Position numbers and translations under genes: made by a program
Shown here: positions 44,520 to 56,254 of the stretch, piece after piece
How the letters are laid out: each line of letters opens with the position of its first letter
Numbering within the stretch: the stretch's first letter is position 1
The notes under the pieces: generated by a model
Databases searched by the model: none
Seen by the model: only the letters and a program-made list of their open reading frames with translations
What the model was told of the DNA's origin: nothing
Assembly: GCA_963691655.1 (NCBI GenBank)
Contig: OY829330.1
Span: forward strand, 17,602,182-17,666,181
Reading direction: 5' to 3'
Length of the DNA stretch: 64,000 nucleotides
From: Toxonevra muliebris
Taxonomy: Eukaryota > Arthropoda > Insecta > Diptera > Pallopteridae

Positions 44520-47348
44520 ATGAATATGGCATCACCTAATTTAAATCTCGGCCCTATTAGCAGTGACAATTCAGAGCTTTGTTCTAAACTTTCTCCTTAT
44601 GCAGGGAACTTGAATGTAGGACACGTAAATTGTCAGAGTCTCAAACCTTCATCTCCGTCATTGAAATTAGATGAGATAAGATGCATACTCAGCGGTTGCA
44701 TATTGGATGTGTTTGGTGTCTCTGAGACATGGCTGAAGCCCTATGTGGCTGATAACGCTGTTGATATTGACGGTTATAATTTCTGTAGAAATGATCGACC
44801 TGATAATAGAGGTGGTGGAGTTGGGTTTTTTATCTCTAAGAAACTTAAATTTAAAAAAGTTTTTCAAACTATCGAGTATGGTGTTTGTGAGTCACTTTTT
44901 ATTGAGATTACTCAAAACTCTGTTAAGACATTACTAGGTGTTGTTTATCTGCCTCGTGGTGACATTATGTCTTTTGAAAGGCTGGTGGGCGATCATCTCG
45001 TAAGGTTTACTAACGTTATTATTATGGGAGATTTTAATTATAACCTCTTTGATATCGCCAAATCAATGAATTTACGTGAACTTTGTGTACGGTGTAATTT
45101 AACCTGCATTCATAATTCACTTCCAACTCATCATGATCTTCGTAACCATTCAACTTCTTTGCTTGATTATTTTCTTCTGAGTGATCCTGGTTTAGTGAGC
45201 TACTCGGGTCAGTTACAATCACCAGTTATATCCCGGCATTCTCTTATTTTTTTATCTCTTGATTTACGTGTCAGTCGTTATGATGATTACATCGAATATC
45301 GTAGTTACAATAGCATTAATTATGAAGCTCTTGTAGATCACATTTCGAGATGTGATTTTGGTCAGATCTACTCAACTAATAATGTTGATAGTCAAGTTTC
45401 ACACCTGAACTACGTTGTTAATGATCTTTTTAACCATGTACCTATTATTAGAAGAAAAGTAATAAACGATAACAATAAGTGGATGCGTTCAAGGGAAATT
45501 GTTTTTGCTAAGTCTTTGCGTGATATTGCATTTGCAGCTTATTTGAATGACCGCTCAGATCGTAACTGGAAAATTTTTTGCTCGCTTCGAAACCGTGCTA
45601 AATCCATTATTCGAAAAGCAAAAAAAAAGTGTTGTATGCTAATGTTCAATAACTCAAATAGTAAACAAATGTGGAATACCTTGCGGTATAATGGGTTTAC
45701 AAAATCACCGCCCTCATTTGTTGGTTTAGATGCCGATGTAATAAACAGAAAATTTCTGAGTAACCAACTTTCAGAAACGACTAACCCATTTAATTTTGAC
45801 TTATACACAGATAACGAGAACTGCCTCTTATTCAAATGTATAAATTTCAATGAGCTGTATACTGCTATTTTAAAAATAAAATCTAATGCAGTTGGAAATG
45901 ACTGCATTCCACTCAAATTTTTAAAAATTTTACTTCCTTATATTCAAAATCATTTATTATACGTCGTTAATACAATTTTAACAACATCTAAGTTTCCAGC
46001 TGCTTGGAAAACGTCACGTGTTGTACCAATACCTAAGGGTGGATCCATTACCTTGGACAACCTTAGGCCTATTAGTATATTGCCTGCGCTCTCTAAAGTA
46101 GTTGAACACATTATTAAAGACCAAATTGTGTCGTACACTAATCAGCATTCTTTACTCAACATTAATCAATTTGGATTTCGTGATGGATACAATACTACTT
46201 CGCTTTTGCTTAGCCTGACTGATAGCATTAGAGAGAACATTAACTCTAATAGAATATGTATCCTAGTCTCCCTCGATCTCTCTAAAGCTTTTGATACTAT
46301 TGACCATGTTAAATTAGTTCACAAATTGAAAAAAAATTTTAATTTCTCTAATACTGCGTGCAGGCTAGTACAGTCCTATTTATCCGATCGGAAACAATAT
46401 GTACTCTGTGGAGGTGTAGAATCAACTAAACTCAATGTAAGCTCTGGTGTTCCACAAGGGTCTGTCCTTGGCCCACTTCTGTTTACTTTATACTTAAATG
46501 ACTTTATTGAATGTATTGACCTTGACTCATGCTCACCATTTCTTTTTGCTGATGATATTCAATTGCTATTCTCTAGTGAAGCACAATTCATTGACGTATT
46601 GGAATCTGTTGTGAATTGTAATCTTTATAGTATTGCTCAATGGATGCCAGCAAACTCTCTTTGCATTAATTCAACTAAAACTAAAGCAATAAAATTTAAT
46701 GCATGTAACTCTAATATTAATATCGTATTAAATGGCCAGCAAATTGAGATTGTTGACAAACTGAAATGTTTGGGAATTATAATTGATAACAGATTAATGT
46801 TTGATTTTCACATTAATGAACTGTCCCGTAAAGTTAGCGTGACTCTAAGGAGACTTTATAGCACCAATCTATATTTGCCATTACACGTTAAGTATAAAAT
46901 TGGTTATAGTCTTTTAATGTCTAATATAATCTATGGATTGGAGGTCTACACAGGGGCTGTATCATATAATGTAAAAAGGATTGAGATGCTCTGCAATAGA
47001 ATCGTTCGTTATGTCTATGGCATTCGTTTAAGGGAACATATATCCTCATATGTTCAAAAGTTCTTGAAGTGTAGCTTCCAGTATTTTGTGAGAACTCGGT
47101 TGTTGATGAATATCTTCAAACTTATAAAAGCGCAAACACCACCTTGTCTTTACCAAAAATTTAAGTTCTCACGGTCTACAAGAAATCTACAACTACAATT
47201 GCCGCGAATCTCATCTTCCATTTTTGAACGTTCATTTCAAGTTCGAGCTGCACGCTGTTGGAATGCGTTGCCGAATAACTTACGCTGTTTTTCGGGAAAT
47301 CATAACACGTTCAGGATGAAGCTGCTGAGTATAAATAATACTACTTGA
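44520..47348 (+). CDS. CR1-like ORF2: endonuclease-reverse transcriptase
   Basis: This 942-residue polyprotein nicks target DNA and copies the element RNA there (target-primed reverse transcription). The apurinic-like endonuclease (about 30-245) shows Asn37 (HVNCQSL), Glu69 (SETWL), Asp171 and Asn173 (GDFN), an Asp in LLDYF and His240. The usual SDH reads SRH, so the Asp before the catalytic His is Arg239. The reverse transcriptase (about 455-720) shows NLRPISILP, INQFGFRDG, LDLSKAFDTIDH with Asp586, SGVPQGSVLGPLLF from about 642, and FADD at 676-679 with both catalytic Asp. The C-terminus has CWNALPNNLR. It lies 259 bp after ORF1 in another frame, so separate initiation or reinitiation is likely. 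Length fits the family. No RNase H is seen, as expected for CR1. Confidence 0.92.
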   Translation: MNMASPNLNLGPISSDNSELCSKLSPYAGNLNVGHVNCQSLKPSSPSLKLDEIRCILSGCILDVFGVSETWLKPYVADNAVDIDGYNFCRNDRPDNRGGGVGFFISKKLKFKKVFQTIEYGVCESLFIEITQNSVKTLLGVVYLPRGDIMSFERLVGDHLVRFTNVIIMGDFNYNLFDIAKSMNLRELCVRCNLTCIHNSLPTHHDLRNHSTSLLDYFLLSDPGLVSYSGQLQSPVISRHSLIFLSLDLRVSRYDDYIEYRSYNSINYEALVDHISRCDFGQIYSTNNVDSQVSHLNYVVNDLFNHVPIIRRKVINDNNKWMRSREIVFAKSLRDIAFAAYLNDRSDRNWKIFCSLRNRAKSIIRKAKKKCCMLMFNNSNSKQMWNTLRYNGFTKSPPSFVGLDADVINRKFLSNQLSETTNPFNFDLYTDNENCLLFKCINFNELYTAILKIKSNAVGNDCIPLKFLKILLPYIQNHLLYVVNTILTTSKFPAAWKTSRVVPIPKGGSITLDNLRPISILPALSKVVEHIIKDQIVSYTNQHSLLNINQFGFRDGYNTTSLLLSLTDSIRENINSNRICILVSLDLSKAFDTIDHVKLVHKLKKNFNFSNTACRLVQSYLSDRKQYVLCGGVESTKLNVSSGVPQGSVLGPLLFTLYLNDFIECIDLDSCSPFLFADDIQLLFSSEAQFIDVLESVVNCNLYSIAQWMPANSLCINSTKTKAIKFNACNSNINIVLNGQQIEIVDKLKCLGIIIDNRLMFDFHINELSRKVSVTLRRLYSTNLYLPLHVKYKIGYSLLMSNIIYGLEVYTGAVSYNVKRIEMLCNRIVRYVYGIRLREHISSYVQKFLKCSFQYFVRTRLLMNIFKLIKAQTPPCLYQKFKFSRSTRNLQLQLPRISSSIFERSFQVRAARCWNALPNNLRCFSGNHNTFRMKLLSINNTT

Positions 47349-47668
47349 TTTATTCACATGTGGCTGCTCATCTGGCTCTATACTTTTAAATCTAATTTCT
47401 CTAATTTAATGTTATAACCAAGGTTACTGTTTTGTCACTGTAGGGTTCTTTATTTTTATTTACATTAATTCTTTTATGGTTTTGTGATGGGGGAGCGTGA
47501 GAGTGGTATGTATATTTATGTTTAAGTACTTATTATTATTTAATCTGAAATGTTACATTTATTTCTATTCACTCAACATACTGCTGGTAATATATATTTT
47601 TTTTTATGGCCATGAAGGCTTTTTATATTACATTAAATAAAATAAATAAAATAAAATAAAAAATAATG
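47349..47668 (+). other. CR1 3' UTR and AATAAA-type tail
   Basis: After the ORF2 stop come about 280 bp of AT-rich UTR, then TGGCCATGAAGGCTTTTTAT, which can form a short stem. The tail is an irregular run of AATAAA/AAAT units (47632-47666). CR1-type elements use such short tandem tails, not poly(A). Confidence 0.7.
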
Positions 47669-47850
47669 TTTGGCTGGGTTCATTTCGATCATACTTGCCG
47701 GCGCTTCAAGACCGCTGTGTATGGCGTAAGTGTGAAAAAAGACGTTTTAAAAAAAAAAAATCAAATTGGAAAAAAACATGAAATGGGGGAGAAAAAATTG
47801 GAAAATAGGGGAGTGGGAAAAAAAGAGTTGGCAGCCCTGGATGGGAGTTA

Positions 47851-47997
47851 AGCCTTAATTCCAGTAGCGCGTTATGGTAGTGGTAGTAAAAAAAAATTAG
47901 CTGTTCACTGGCAGTAAATTTAGAAATAGGGCTAACCAGAGCAGCGCTTCAAACTGCCACTACTTTACTGCCATGACGCGCCATTATAATTTAGGCT
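47851..47997. mobile_element. Harbinger-like MITE with TTA target duplication
   Basis: TTA at 47848-47850 and 47998-48000 flanks a 147-bp element. Its ends are AGCCTTAATT and, inverted, AGCCTAAATT. The inner arms continue as imperfect inverted repeats (AGCGCGTTATGGTAGTGG against GGCGCGTCATGGCAGT) for about 45 bp. A 3-bp TWA duplication with AG-starting TIRs suggests PIF/Harbinger. It sits about 180 bp beyond the CR1 tail. Confidence 0.65.
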
Positions 47998-50649
47998 TTA
48001 GAAAACATATTTTTAGTGACACAACTGTTTTGACTGCTTGAGACTTCTACACATTATATGCTCAGTGCTACGGTCATTCATGCCAGGGATGCCAACTCAT
48101 ATTTTGATATTTTTCGACTTTTTTCAAGAACTCTCACTCTGTCTCTCTCTCAAGAGTTTAAATTAATTTTTTAATGCAATTGTATGAAAAATGTAGAAAG
48201 TTATAGCAATGAATGTGAAGATACCTCCGAACATTGTTCCTTTACGGCGTGCATTCTTGCAAAAAATTGAAAAATTTTCACATTTAAAACTACCGTTATC
48301 ATTTTAAGCGACCGCAACTGTATGGACATAAACACACAAACGGAGAAAAAACCCCCTTTCCCCCCATTTCGATAAATACCTCGATCGTTGGCTATGAATC
48401 AAAACAAATTTCAAATTGAAGAAAAACATTAAAAAATCTAAAATGGCCCACCTTCGGAAGGAAATCACTGGATCCGCTGGTACATACTGAATTCAAAATT
48501 CAAACTACGCACGCTTTTTTGAAATTGAAATTAATAAAAATAAGTATTTCAAAGCGTAATGAAACAAATTGCGTTTGTTGTTTTATTTTTTATTTATTTT
48601 TCTTGGTTTTATATTTTATTCTGTATTTCTTTTTCTCTTCTTCATGTTATTTATACGCATATAAACGTATCTAAAGCGACAATTGCAAAATAAATATATT
48701 TTGTTGCCATGTCTTCTTGATCATCTTCATATATGTACATATGTACATAGGCAAATACAAAAGCAAAAACAACAATAAGACCCGTAATTAACTGGTAATT
48801 GTGAACACCACCAAAAAATAGCTATCGTTGTTTTTGATTTTATTTCATGTCTATTAATTCACAAGCAAAGCAATTACACTGGCTATGCACATACATAGTA
48901 GGAAAATTAGTAATTAAAGCTAGTTTCTCTACAGCCAAAAAAAATACATGCTTTTGTGGACACCACCCTGAGATAAAATGTAGTGTACTTTATATAAAGT
49001 GTGCAAGAAAAATATATCACAGACCATGATTATCTGTCATTGAGTACTACTAAAACTTACCGCAAGCGAAATAATCGTTGTATGGCAAGTTTAATTTAAT
49101 TACACTGTACAACCAATTGGGCCTTAAAAAAACATTTCTGAGTTCTCGTATAGTTTTTCTGGATTTGTTTTCGATGCTTATCACGAATCTACAAACATTT
49201 TTTTCTGGTCAGGTCGAACTTTTGTGATATCGATGACTGTATGATTTTTGAAAATATGTAAGGTAGAAAACAAACTTTTTTGTTTTTTTTTTTTTGTGTT
49301 TTTTACACGTTTTATGAGTTTTTACAACTTTAAAAAAAAAAAAACAAAAAATTCAGAATTTTTTTTCCTGATGTGTGTTGTTATTATTTAGTTAGCTTAT
49401 AGCTCCAACACATATGTAACTGAGCTTTATTTAGGAAGAAGAAAAGAGGAAAATTAAACTCACTAAAAAAATAATCGAAAAAATCACTTATAAAATCTTT
49501 TGCTTAGCAGAACTAAAATTCAATACGTCTTGTATTATAATTCTTGTTAATCGAGGGATGTATGTATTTGCTATAGACATTTTAGCACATTTCTTCCACG
49601 TAAATTATGCATTAGTTAAGTTCACTGACCGAGTGCTGCACTCTCTTTTTGTTTTTTTTTTTAAATGAAGTTTTCGGTTCTCCTGAAGTCTCCTAAATTG
49701 AGAGGGCAAAATAACACAAAGCTGTAGTTCCTGTTTTTTTTAACTGTCATTCAAAGTTTCTTCGAACCCATCGGGCAGATTTTTTCGTATATTCCAACTG
49801 ACTTTCTTCGAATTTCTTGCTGTATTGGCCAATGGGTTTGGATTTGGATTTTTCAAAAACTTATAAAAACCTCCAACTTACCGAACTTTTGTTAGCCCCC
49901 TCGTGCTAATTGTACTTTGAGGTATTGTATTTTTAGTGTTGTTTGATTGTTAACTAATTATTATTTTCATTTTAAAAATAAAAATCAGTTTTTCTGTGTA
50001 TTGTCAAGGATTCATTTAAACTCTAATTACAACCAATTATTTTACTGTCAATTATAACATTAATAAATTTAAAAGAAAAAAAACCTATTTTTGACAATTT
50101 TAGTAATTTTGTGTATATGTGTGTATGCTATTATAATAAGTATGAGTACACCCAAACAAATTAACAACTTATTAAAGTCAATTAAAATATTTCAAAAAAG
50201 AAAAAAATCTTTTTTTAACTAATTGACAATTTTTGTGTAATTATAATACAATGAACCAACATAATTACATTTGTATGTCGTTTTGCTGGCTGGCATTTAT
50301 GTGAAATTTTAGTGGTAGAAGATTTTTATTTGTTGTAGTGTAGTTAAATGATAATATTCTGTCAAGCATACCAACATCCACACATGGGAACAATTAAGCA
50401 AATAGAGAAACAGCTAAGAGTAAAAAGTGGCATAAAAAAGGGAGTTTGGTTTAAAATAAAAAAAGCAACGTTTCCTTTCGTTTGCTCTTAAGCCTAGTAT
50501 TTGCTATGTTCATTTCCATGTAATTTCGAAATTTAGCTTTCCAAGAGCAAATTTTGCAAGAAAAAATTATATAAGTATCGAAAAATATTAATATGTGTAG
50601 AGAAATTTGAGGGAAAAATGTTGCAGACCTCTCTTCAGACTCACGTTGA
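47998..50649. other. Gene-free stretch
   Basis: GATGCCAACTC near 48087 recalls 37931-37942, perhaps a short dispersed repeat. T tracts occur at 49279-49295 and 49655-49670. No gene was recognised. Confidence 0.45.
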
Positions 50650-51510
50650 AAGTATTTCACTAAAGAGAACAGAGTACTATTTTGATTATCCAGCTCTATA
50701 CGGACGTCATCCTGAGAATTAAATGATTTTCAATTCAGATGGTTTTGTAAGTTTCGGAAAATGTGATTATCGGATAGCGCCAATTGAGAAGAGTGCGGTG
50801 GGTAGCCTATTCAAACTATTGCAGTTTTCTGAGTGTCTCGCGCGCCGCTATGTACGGGCGAGCATTGCCATGATGGTAGAATACACCTCTTCTATAGGCT
50901 AACGCAGCGTCTACACCTGCCAGTGCTGGCATGCCAATGCTAACACACCCACATTTTTTCAGTAATACACTCACACTTTTCTCATTGGCAGAGTCACTGG
51001 CAAGAAAATTTTGATGCCAATGAATTCTGCCAATGATTTGACGTAAGTCGGCAATATTTGACGTTTTCCCATTTGTGAGAGAAAACAAAAACAAAGTAGA
51101 GCGGAGTGAGCATATTATTAGAAATGGAGTGTCCGACATTTTGTTCGAAATGTATTGGCATGATAATTGGCAGGACGCCTGCGTCACAAAGACAATTTTT
51201 CTGTTTATCTGTCAAAAAGATAATACATATTCTGAATTGGCATGCCAGCACTGGCAGATGTCGACGCAGTGTAGAGCTGGCCTTTTTTTTCTCAAAAACT
51301 TTCTTTAGCCGTGTCAATTGTTCACAATACACTTCCATGTAGATTGCATGATTTTCAGGAAGGATCTCATAGTGTAAAATTCCTTCCATATCCCACCAAA
51401 TACAAAGCGTAACTTTTTTGGGATGGAGCCTGATCTCTAGAAGCCTACTTTCTTTTTCACTAAACATTCTTATACAGGATCTACTTTTCATCGCCCGTAA
51501 TAAAACAATT
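50650..51510 (-). pseudogene. Mariner transposase relic, split by a MITE
   Basis: The minus strand from about 51510 reads ITGDEK (first catalytic Asp region), then LHPKKVTLCIWWDMEGILHY (the second catalytic Asp in WWDxxG) and MEVYCEQLTRLKKVFEKK. The match is then interrupted by 386 bp of inserted DNA. It resumes at about 50880 with VFYHHGNARPYIAARETLRK, the HxDNARPH block in which the catalytic-region Asp has become Gly. Downstream only traces remain, and several stops are present. It belongs to the mariner group and is a different copy from the one at 16 kb. Confidence 0.85.
50897..51282. mobile_element. 386-bp MITE inserted in the mariner relic
   Basis: The ends GGCT...GCGTCTACACCTGCCAGTG and (inverted) GGCCAGCTCTACACTGCGTC face each other. 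The CTGCCAGTGCTGGCATGCCAAT core is a perfect 22-bp match between arms. Similarity continues inward through repeated TGCCAAT/ATTGGCA motifs. Removing it rejoins two consecutive parts of the mariner protein. The open frames running through it on both strands are MITE sequence, not genes. No clear target duplication was seen. Confidence 0.8.
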
Positions 51511-51689
51511 TAAACATGTTTTTTTTGTAGCCTACAGAGATGAGAAAAACAAATTTCCATTTTTTGTTGTAAATTCATTTCTGACAATTCATGAGGAACC
51601 CACTGGCCCCGTTTTGACACTTTCCCAGTAGCTTTTGAGTGACTATGACGACTCCGAAATCCGTTTTAAACATTTAAAATAGCTCGAGT

Positions 51690-51925
51690 TTGCTTGAAAC
51701 TTGTTACTTGTTGTAACTTAAAAAGAAATATAGAAATAACTGAAAAAAGAAAGGAAATGAAAAGCTTACCTGAGAAAACGCACGACAAATTCGTTATATT
51801 CCTACGTCAAGAGTCAACTGCATTTATATATCACGTAACGCTATATTACGTCGGCCATTTTGAATTTTTCAAAACGGACTTCAGGTTCGTAATCAGCGAC
51901 CCGAAAAACACTCTTCCCTAAAGTC
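51690..51925. repeat. Dispersed repeat family H, copy 2
   Basis: GGCCATTTTGAATTTTTCAAAACGG...TTCGTAATCAGCGACCC is the inverted form of the 61155-61230 block. TTTGCTTGAAACTTGTTACT lies at its left side. Confidence 0.55.
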
Positions 51926-54320
51926 GCTTTATGTTTTTACAAAAATCTTGAATTTTTTTTCTGAAATGTGTGATATTTTTTTATTTTCTTTGTTTATAAC
52001 ACAGCGTTATTGCTAATATTGTATTATGTATATCTATGTTTACATATGTTTACATCTATACAAAACTAATTTCTTCTTGCTAATTTAATAATTTTTTAAA
52101 TAGGTACTTTTTATTTTTACTGATAATATCTCATATTTTATTCGATTTTCTGTCTCAAATTCTTTAGCGTTAGATTTCACTGTTTCTAAATCTTTTTATT
52201 CGTAAATTTAGTTTACTTTTAAGTTACACTGAAGTACTACAATTTTTATAGTCTGTAAGGAATTTTTCTTCATAGACATAAATAATTAAATAAATAAATA
52301 AATCTGTAATATTATTACAAATTCATTTTAATATTTAATACTGTTGAACTAAAATTAAAAGCAGTGTATGTATATTAGAAAATATCAATAAAATAATTTT
52401 CTGATTTAAAAATCTCTATGGGGGAGCTGAGCCAGGCAACACTGACCATGAGCATATATGAATTTTTTGAAGTAATACACTTTAAGTACCGATTCTTAGA
52501 GCAATTGAAGAAACTTTATTCTGTGTTATTGCAATATCAACCCTTTACATCAATATATTTAAAAGTGATGTGAGCGCATTCCAGGCACCTACATTTTTTT
52601 TCAATTTATCACTAGTTGCCTGTAACTACCTGTTCATACATAGAGTTTTTTATTGTAAATTCAAAACTGAAGTAAAGCGCTTTTAACGTGCAACTAACGG
52701 TTTTACAGAAAGACATTTCTTGTTATTTATTGCTCGCATGTATTACTATAAACTGTTATAATTTTAATTGTCAAAACTTTCTTTTTTTTCTTTTTTTACA
52801 TTTAATTTGAGCGACATGAATTCTTTTTGCTGTTTTTTTTATTGAATAACTTCTACAGCAGTTCCTTTCAAAATACATATAGCATATTGTACATACACGC
52901 ACACATACAACAAGCATACATATATATGCTCATATGTACATGTACGTATCATAAAAAGCAATAATATATTGCGTTCACGTAATTGGTCATACATGATATT
53001 AGTACGAGACCTTAGTTTTTTTCTTTCTTTCTTTTTCTAAATTTTTTAGCGAAACACCAAAGCGAAAAATACAAAAAAACAAAAACCAAATAAATAAATA
53101 AACTGTGATCCATTAAGCCCAACATTTCTAATAGTCCCTGTTTGTCTGCCTCTCTGTTTCTATCTGTTTATTAAAACTACAACAATAAAAAAGGGTTCAT
53201 TGAAACCTAAAATACTTTGTTGAAAAAACTAAAATACAGAAGCAATGAGAAGGTGTTAAATAATTTAAATGCAAAAAGTGCTGTATAACGCTCTTTTTAT
53301 TATTGTTGCTGCTCTTGCTAGTCTTGTTGATGTGAAAAATTTTTTTTTTTCAAACCTAATTATTAATTACTAACGTGATGCGTTAAAAAAATTAAAGCAC
53401 TATTTCATGCACGTCCGTCTTCATTCCGACCATTCGTCGCGTCGTCATTATCGTCATCATCATTATAATTATTGTCGTCGAGTTTGTCGTTTCGATGTGG
53501 TTGTCATTTTCATCGTTCTGGTTCGTATGTGTCAACACACACACACATTTCATATTCGCACTTACTACATATGTGTATGTAATACGTTTCCCACGAGTTT
53601 TGATCTTTGTTCGCCGTGTATCTATTCTCTATCTCTTTCTCTCTTTGAAGTCATAACTCAAAAGAAGTTTTTTATATATATGTTCTTACTGAGCCGAGCA
53701 GTTTCAGCTGAAACTGTGCTGAAGTGCTCAATTTCCGAATATAAACGAAACCGCGTCGAAACCAAGCAAAAAATCGAATGCAACTCTGAATGTGTGCACT
53801 GAAATGAATTTGTTCTGACATTTCTATATTGACACTTACCTATATTTTGCCTTGTGTACAACTTGATAAATATGAAGAAATTATATTAGTGTTCGGCATT
53901 TAACTGTCAAACGAAACAATTGCAGTTTCGTTCGAAAACATTTGCCGAAACTGGGATAGGTAGTCATATGCTGATCACATGTGCTATACCGGGTGATGAT
54001 ACCTACCAGTAATCCCATCTCGTTCCTTCTCAATTTTAAAAAAAATTTCGCTGCTTTTCTTGCTTCTTCTCACGAAGCATTTTACAGTTCAGCAGGAGCC
54101 AAGCTGGATCATCTACTTCTATGAATAAAACTCACAAAGTCGTTGATCCCAGCGTTTGAGCTCTCAAAAGCTGATGTCAAGAAAGGGTTCCCTGGTGAAA
54201 TTATAGAGCCTTCGTTCGTTTTTCTTTTTTACTCTTGGTCTAGTTTTAATTTACATTGAAGTTTTCTTTCGACCTGAATTTTAATCAGATTTTTTATCTT
54301 GATATTCAAGCATAAGTCAA
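51926..54320. other. Gene-free stretch with simple repeats
   Basis: AAATAAAT run at about 52284-52304 (possibly an old LINE tail). ACATACAT/CATATA runs at 52890-52950. GTCATC-rich tract at 53438-53485. An 18-bp palindrome, CAGTTTCAGCTGAAACTG, lies at 53699-53716. A 131-codon frame at 53407-53802 is driven by the GTC/CAT tract and matches nothing. Confidence 0.45.
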
Positions 54321-54458
54321 TAGCCCTATTCACGATATGCTGCAAATGGTCTTGCATCATTGCAAATGAAAAATATTTTTGCTATCACAACAACAAATAT
54401 ATGCGATATGCATTTGCAATGATGCAAGGCCATTGGCAACATATCGTGAATAGGTCTA
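54321..54458. mobile_element. 138-bp MITE (CCTATTCACGATATG arms)
   Basis: Arms of about 48 bp (54321-54368 and 54411-54458) are near-perfect reverse complements with about four mismatches, starting TAGCCCTATTCACGATATG. The loop is about 42 bp. It is non-coding. TA-type flanks are possible but not certain. Confidence 0.8.
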
Positions 54459-54764
54459 ATAATTACATTGTAATCGAATTAAAAAAAAAATTGTAGCAAA
54501 CGGGAGACATACCGTTTCTAACTAACTCGGAGTCAAGGAATTCAGTGGTGATAACCATTTTGCTCCGTATCAGCAGCGTTTCATACAAATTTTTTTTTTT
54601 AAGTTTTGGTTTGGGGTATACTACGAAGATACATGTTCCTCTTTTTATTGCTGTGAAAACTGGTACTGGGGGTTTTTTGACATGAAAAAACTGAATCTGA
54701 CATTTATTTGCAAGAAAAAAACAATTTCAAACATACTTTCCATACAAAAAACCGTCAGAAATCC

Positions 54765-54890
54765 CCAAAAAATGGAAAATTTGTATGGGAGGTACCCTTA
54801 TTTTACATTTATTTGTTCGTTAAAAATCAATTTCTAAAAGTTTCAGAACTATCAGGCAAAAAATAAGCATCTACTTAGTTTCATGCACAT
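54765..54890 (+). repeat. Dispersed repeat family D, copy 2
   Basis: Matches 12000-12150 (ATGGAAAATTTGTATGGGAG...AAAATAAGCATCTA). Confidence 0.6.
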
Positions 54891-56254
54891 GTTATTTTAT
54901 GAGCACAACTACGAAATTTACTTACTTTACGACAACTTCTTCTATTTCAGTCCATAATTTGTATGGAAACGTTACACTGTGCGGCATCAGTTAGTTTGTA
55001 AGTTGATTTCTTTTTTCCACTTTTCAATAGGTGCTACTTGAGGCTATGTTCTAGTTACTTGCTCTAGAATTGGTTCATTATACTGAAGAAGAGGTTGGCA
55101 TCTCAATTAGATTAAAACTATTGTTTAAATTAATTTTTTTAAAGAATTCGGGTGACTGACTATAATATTATTGAAATGATAATGATGATTAATTTAAATT
55201 ATTAAAATAAGAATTCTTCTACATGTCCCACAATATTTATATCCAGTACAATTCAATCAACTATATTTACTTTATTATTAGCTCGTCTGTCTTATTTGCT
55301 AAACAGAATCTGCCCCATTAGTAATACGTAAATACCGTTCCTTTTTTCTAATAAATAAAATCAAAAAAGAAATAAATAAATTTGACACTGCTTTTACAGA
55401 GTATTCACTTTAAATTTTGTTTGTTCTGACACAACATTTATTGTGAACATATATAGCAATTTTTCTCAGTTCAGCTCACCGACCGACAAACATGATTACA
55501 ATAATGATAAATCAAAATTTTTTCAAATTTATATATTTTTTTTCTTTATGGCATAATATTGCTGAAAAAGAAAAACGACAGATAGATACACACTGTATTA
55601 AATCAACGCCATATTTGTTAATGAGCTTAATTTGATATAAGAAAGCGTTTGTTTAACATAACGTTACGTTAAGTTTAAAAAAAATTTTCTTTGATTTTTT
55701 TTTTTTTTGTAAGTTCACTTAATTGGGCTTTATTGAGTAGCAGAGGCAACAGCAGCGCCTCCTCTACTTTATTCACAGCAACAAAATTGATATAAAAATA
55801 AATAAATACAAAAAAAATAACAACAAAAAAATGTTCATAAACGTGTTCTGTTTTTGCGTACGGAGATGTGAAGATAATCGTAGTACTCTTCTCTTGCGTC
55901 CTCTACCTCTCTTTCCGTATTCTCCCATTCATATGTTATTTGTAAATGTGGTTTAATTTAAAAGAGGCAATTTTTCATTTATTTATAAACAGAATCCTCT
56001 ACGTGAATTGAGAGCAAGATAGAATTTTACTCTCTTTGTGATCGAAAATTGTACTAAAATGACATAAATGGTACTAAGTGCAAAACATTAGGATAAACTT
56101 TTTATTTTTGAACAAAAAAGGAATTAAAACCAAATATATAAATAATTACATTTTTAAACAATTTTTTTTCTAATTCAATTTATATTCGTTTTTCAGACCT
56201 TCAATTTGATATTTCTGCTGCGATTGACAAACAGAAATCGGCAATCATTGGACG
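54891..56254. other. Gene-free stretch
   Basis: AT-rich with a T tract at 55696-55709. No gene was recognised. The acceptor-like TTCGTTTTTCAG at about 56191 is followed by frames without known homology. Confidence 0.4.

Larger units (their letters stand above)
43050..47668 (+). mobile_element. Complete-looking CR1-like non-LTR retrotransposon
   Basis: A 5' leader of roughly 350 bp is followed by ORF1 (PHD finger), a 259-bp gap, ORF2 (endonuclease-reverse transcriptase) and a 3' UTR of about 280 bp. A small GGCC/GGCT hairpin lies near 47607-47620, and an AATAAA-type tail at about 47632-47666. PHD-containing ORF1 proteins are known in CR1-like LINEs. No frameshift or internal stop was found in either frame, so the copy may be recent. 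The 5' edge is a guess, because CR1 elements often lack target duplications and none was seen. Confidence 0.8.

Noticed and set aside
45539..45916. 125-codon minus-strand frame
   Set aside because: Antisense to the CR1 ORF2.
50994..51491. 165-codon frame (-) as one gene
   Set aside because: Only its first third is mariner transposase; the rest is inserted MITE sequence read through by chance.
53407..53802. 131-codon open frame (+)
   Set aside because: Its first third is translated GTC/CAT simple sequence, the middle is CA repeat, and there is no domain or recognisable similarity.
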